Positions 63,378-64,000 of a stretch of 64,000 nt of DNA are shown here, one piece after another. The translations under genes were made by a program, and so were the position numbers. Origin of the DNA: Clostridium aquiflavi. GTDB taxonomy: Bacteria; Bacillota; Clostridia; Clostridiales; Clostridiaceae. Below the pieces are notes generated by a model. The model was not told the origin of the DNA. It ran no database searches and was given only the letters and a program-made list of their open reading frames with translations. Position 1 is the stretch's first letter. Each line of letters begins with the position of its first letter. The stretch covers positions 7,712 through 71,711 of the forward strand of contig NZ_JAVJAN010000018.1 of assembly GCF_031344075.1 (NCBI RefSeq), written 5' to 3'.

Positions 63378-63917
63378 ATGGAAGAAATAAAAAAAGAAAC
63401 TATATCAAGTAAAATTATTTTTTTAAAAGATTGGCTTATACCTATACTTATAGCTCTTATACTTGGAATTTTAATAAATAAATTTATGTTTTTTAGTGTT
63501 TTTGTTCCGACTGGTTCTATGATTCCAACTATAAATGAAGATAACAAGGCACTTGTAACTAGAGTTAATAATCTATCTAGTATTACAAGAGGAGATATAA
63601 TAGTATTTCAATCTGATGAGCTTAATTTAACATTAGTAAAGAGATTAATTGGTTTACCTGGTGATAAAATAAAAATTAAAAATGGAGTTGTATTTATTAA
63701 TGGTGAAGAACTGGTTGAAGATTATGTAAAGAATAAAGATTATTCCTACTCCGGTGAATTCGATGTTCCTGAGGGAAAGTATTTCTTTTTAGGTGATAAT
63801 CGTCCTGATTCAAATGATGCTCGACTTTGGAAAAATCCTTATATTGACGGCTCTCATATAAAAGGAAAATTCAAATTCATTTTCTATCCATTTGAAGATT
63901 TTGGATTTGCAAAATAG
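63378..63917 (+). CDS. lepB: Signal peptidase I
   Basis: 179 residues. One N-terminal membrane helix (about 18-36), catalytic Ser in PTGSMIPT (about 49) and general-base Lys in LVKRLIGLPGD (about 88), then the conserved GDNRPDSNDAR box. Cleaves signal peptides of exported proteins on the outer membrane face. Gram-positive SipS-type length. GGGGGT ribosome site seven bases before ATG. Confidence 0.95.
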   Translation: MEEIKKETISSKIIFLKDWLIPILIALILGILINKFMFFSVFVPTGSMIPTINEDNKALVTRVNNLSSITRGDIIVFQSDELNLTLVKRLIGLPGDKIKIKNGVVFINGEELVEDYVKNKDYSYSGEFDVPEGKYFFLGDNRPDSNDARLWKNPYIDGSHIKGKFKFIFYPFEDFGFAK

Positions 63918-63927
63918 TTTTTAATTC

Positions 63928-63988
63928 TTTAGGAATTTATATTATTAAAAAATTTGTGGATAACTTTTAAAATAATGTGTTTTAAAGG
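63928..63988 (+). repeat. 61-bp inverted long-distance repeat, right copy
   Basis: Matches the complement of 1939-1999 with one mismatch; contains TGTGGATAA (DnaA-box 9-mer in complement) and TTTTAAAATAATG. It lies just after the signal peptidase gene and points out of the window. Confidence 0.9.
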
Positions 63989-64000
63989 TATTATGAGTAC

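Noticed and set aside
1939..63988. The 61-bp repeats as attachment sites of one large mobile element
   Set aside because: They are inverted rather than direct, no integrase is inside, and the interval contains ordinary chromosomal genes; a regulatory or small repeat explanation is simpler.
1..64000. CRISPR array, rRNA operon, complete insertion sequence or integrase
   Set aside because: No regularly spaced direct repeats of 25-40 bases with unique spacers, no rRNA sequence and no intact transposase or integrase ORF were seen.

Overview
This is a very AT-rich, gene-dense low-GC Firmicute chromosome segment. Spore-formation genes (a Spo0E-type phosphatase, CotF-type coat proteins, a manganese-catalase remnant beside them), many proteins with choline-binding-type cell-wall repeats, the GGGtGRT/NifU-like pair and a cholesterol-dependent cytolysin all point to Clostridium sensu stricto. 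I cannot name the species from the sequence alone.

Layout. 1-1.8 kb: the start of a VgrG-type spike gene and an upstream partner gene that appears frameshifted (contractile injection / polymorphic-toxin context). 2-7.4 kb: isocitrate dehydrogenase with an unusual cofactor loop, a YeiH-type exporter with its LysR regulator, and an AAA ATPase-nuclease protein. 7.5-13 kb: a chemoreceptor and a carbohydrate ABC importer (binding protein plus two permeases, no ATPase) sharing LacI-type operators. 13-21.4 kb: K+ channel, S41 protease lipoprotein, bifunctional autolysin, PilZ protein, and a sigma factor / PadR / FtsW-like operon. 21.6-46 kb: a mosaic accessory region with a GrpB-HepT deletion junction, a holin-like toxin locus, a second AAA ATPase-nuclease, many small immunity-like proteins (SUKH, DUF4272, DUF1266-like), CAP and GH24 cell-wall proteins, a divergent peptide deformylase, several pseudogenes (Mn catalase, DnaD, Rpn tails), miniature repeat elements, and the conserved NifU-like/GGGtGRT operon with a duplicated 3' fragment. 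46-53.5 kb: tRNA-Leu, a structured repeat, DUF1846 protein, an M-box riboswitch in front of a metallophosphoesterase, a cysteine-rich exported protein, and a CcdA-TlpA fusion plus thioredoxin. 53.8-64 kb: cholesterol-dependent cytolysin, NapH-like ferredoxin, copper-amine-oxidase-like secreted protein, Spo0E, EcsC, GNAT, DMT transporter and signal peptidase I.

How the genes work together. The chemoreceptor and ABC importer look like a co-regulated sugar sensing and uptake unit. Thioredoxin, CcdA-TlpA and the cysteine-rich exported protein could form one extracytoplasmic thiol relay, next to a cytolysin of a thiol-activated family. Several short palindromic repeat families are scattered between genes, and in places have supplied stop codons or separated operon genes. 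A 61-bp sequence containing a perfect DnaA-box 9-mer occurs almost identically at both ends of the window in inverted orientation, each copy pointing away from the window centre. It may be a shared promoter or operator for genes at or beyond the edges.
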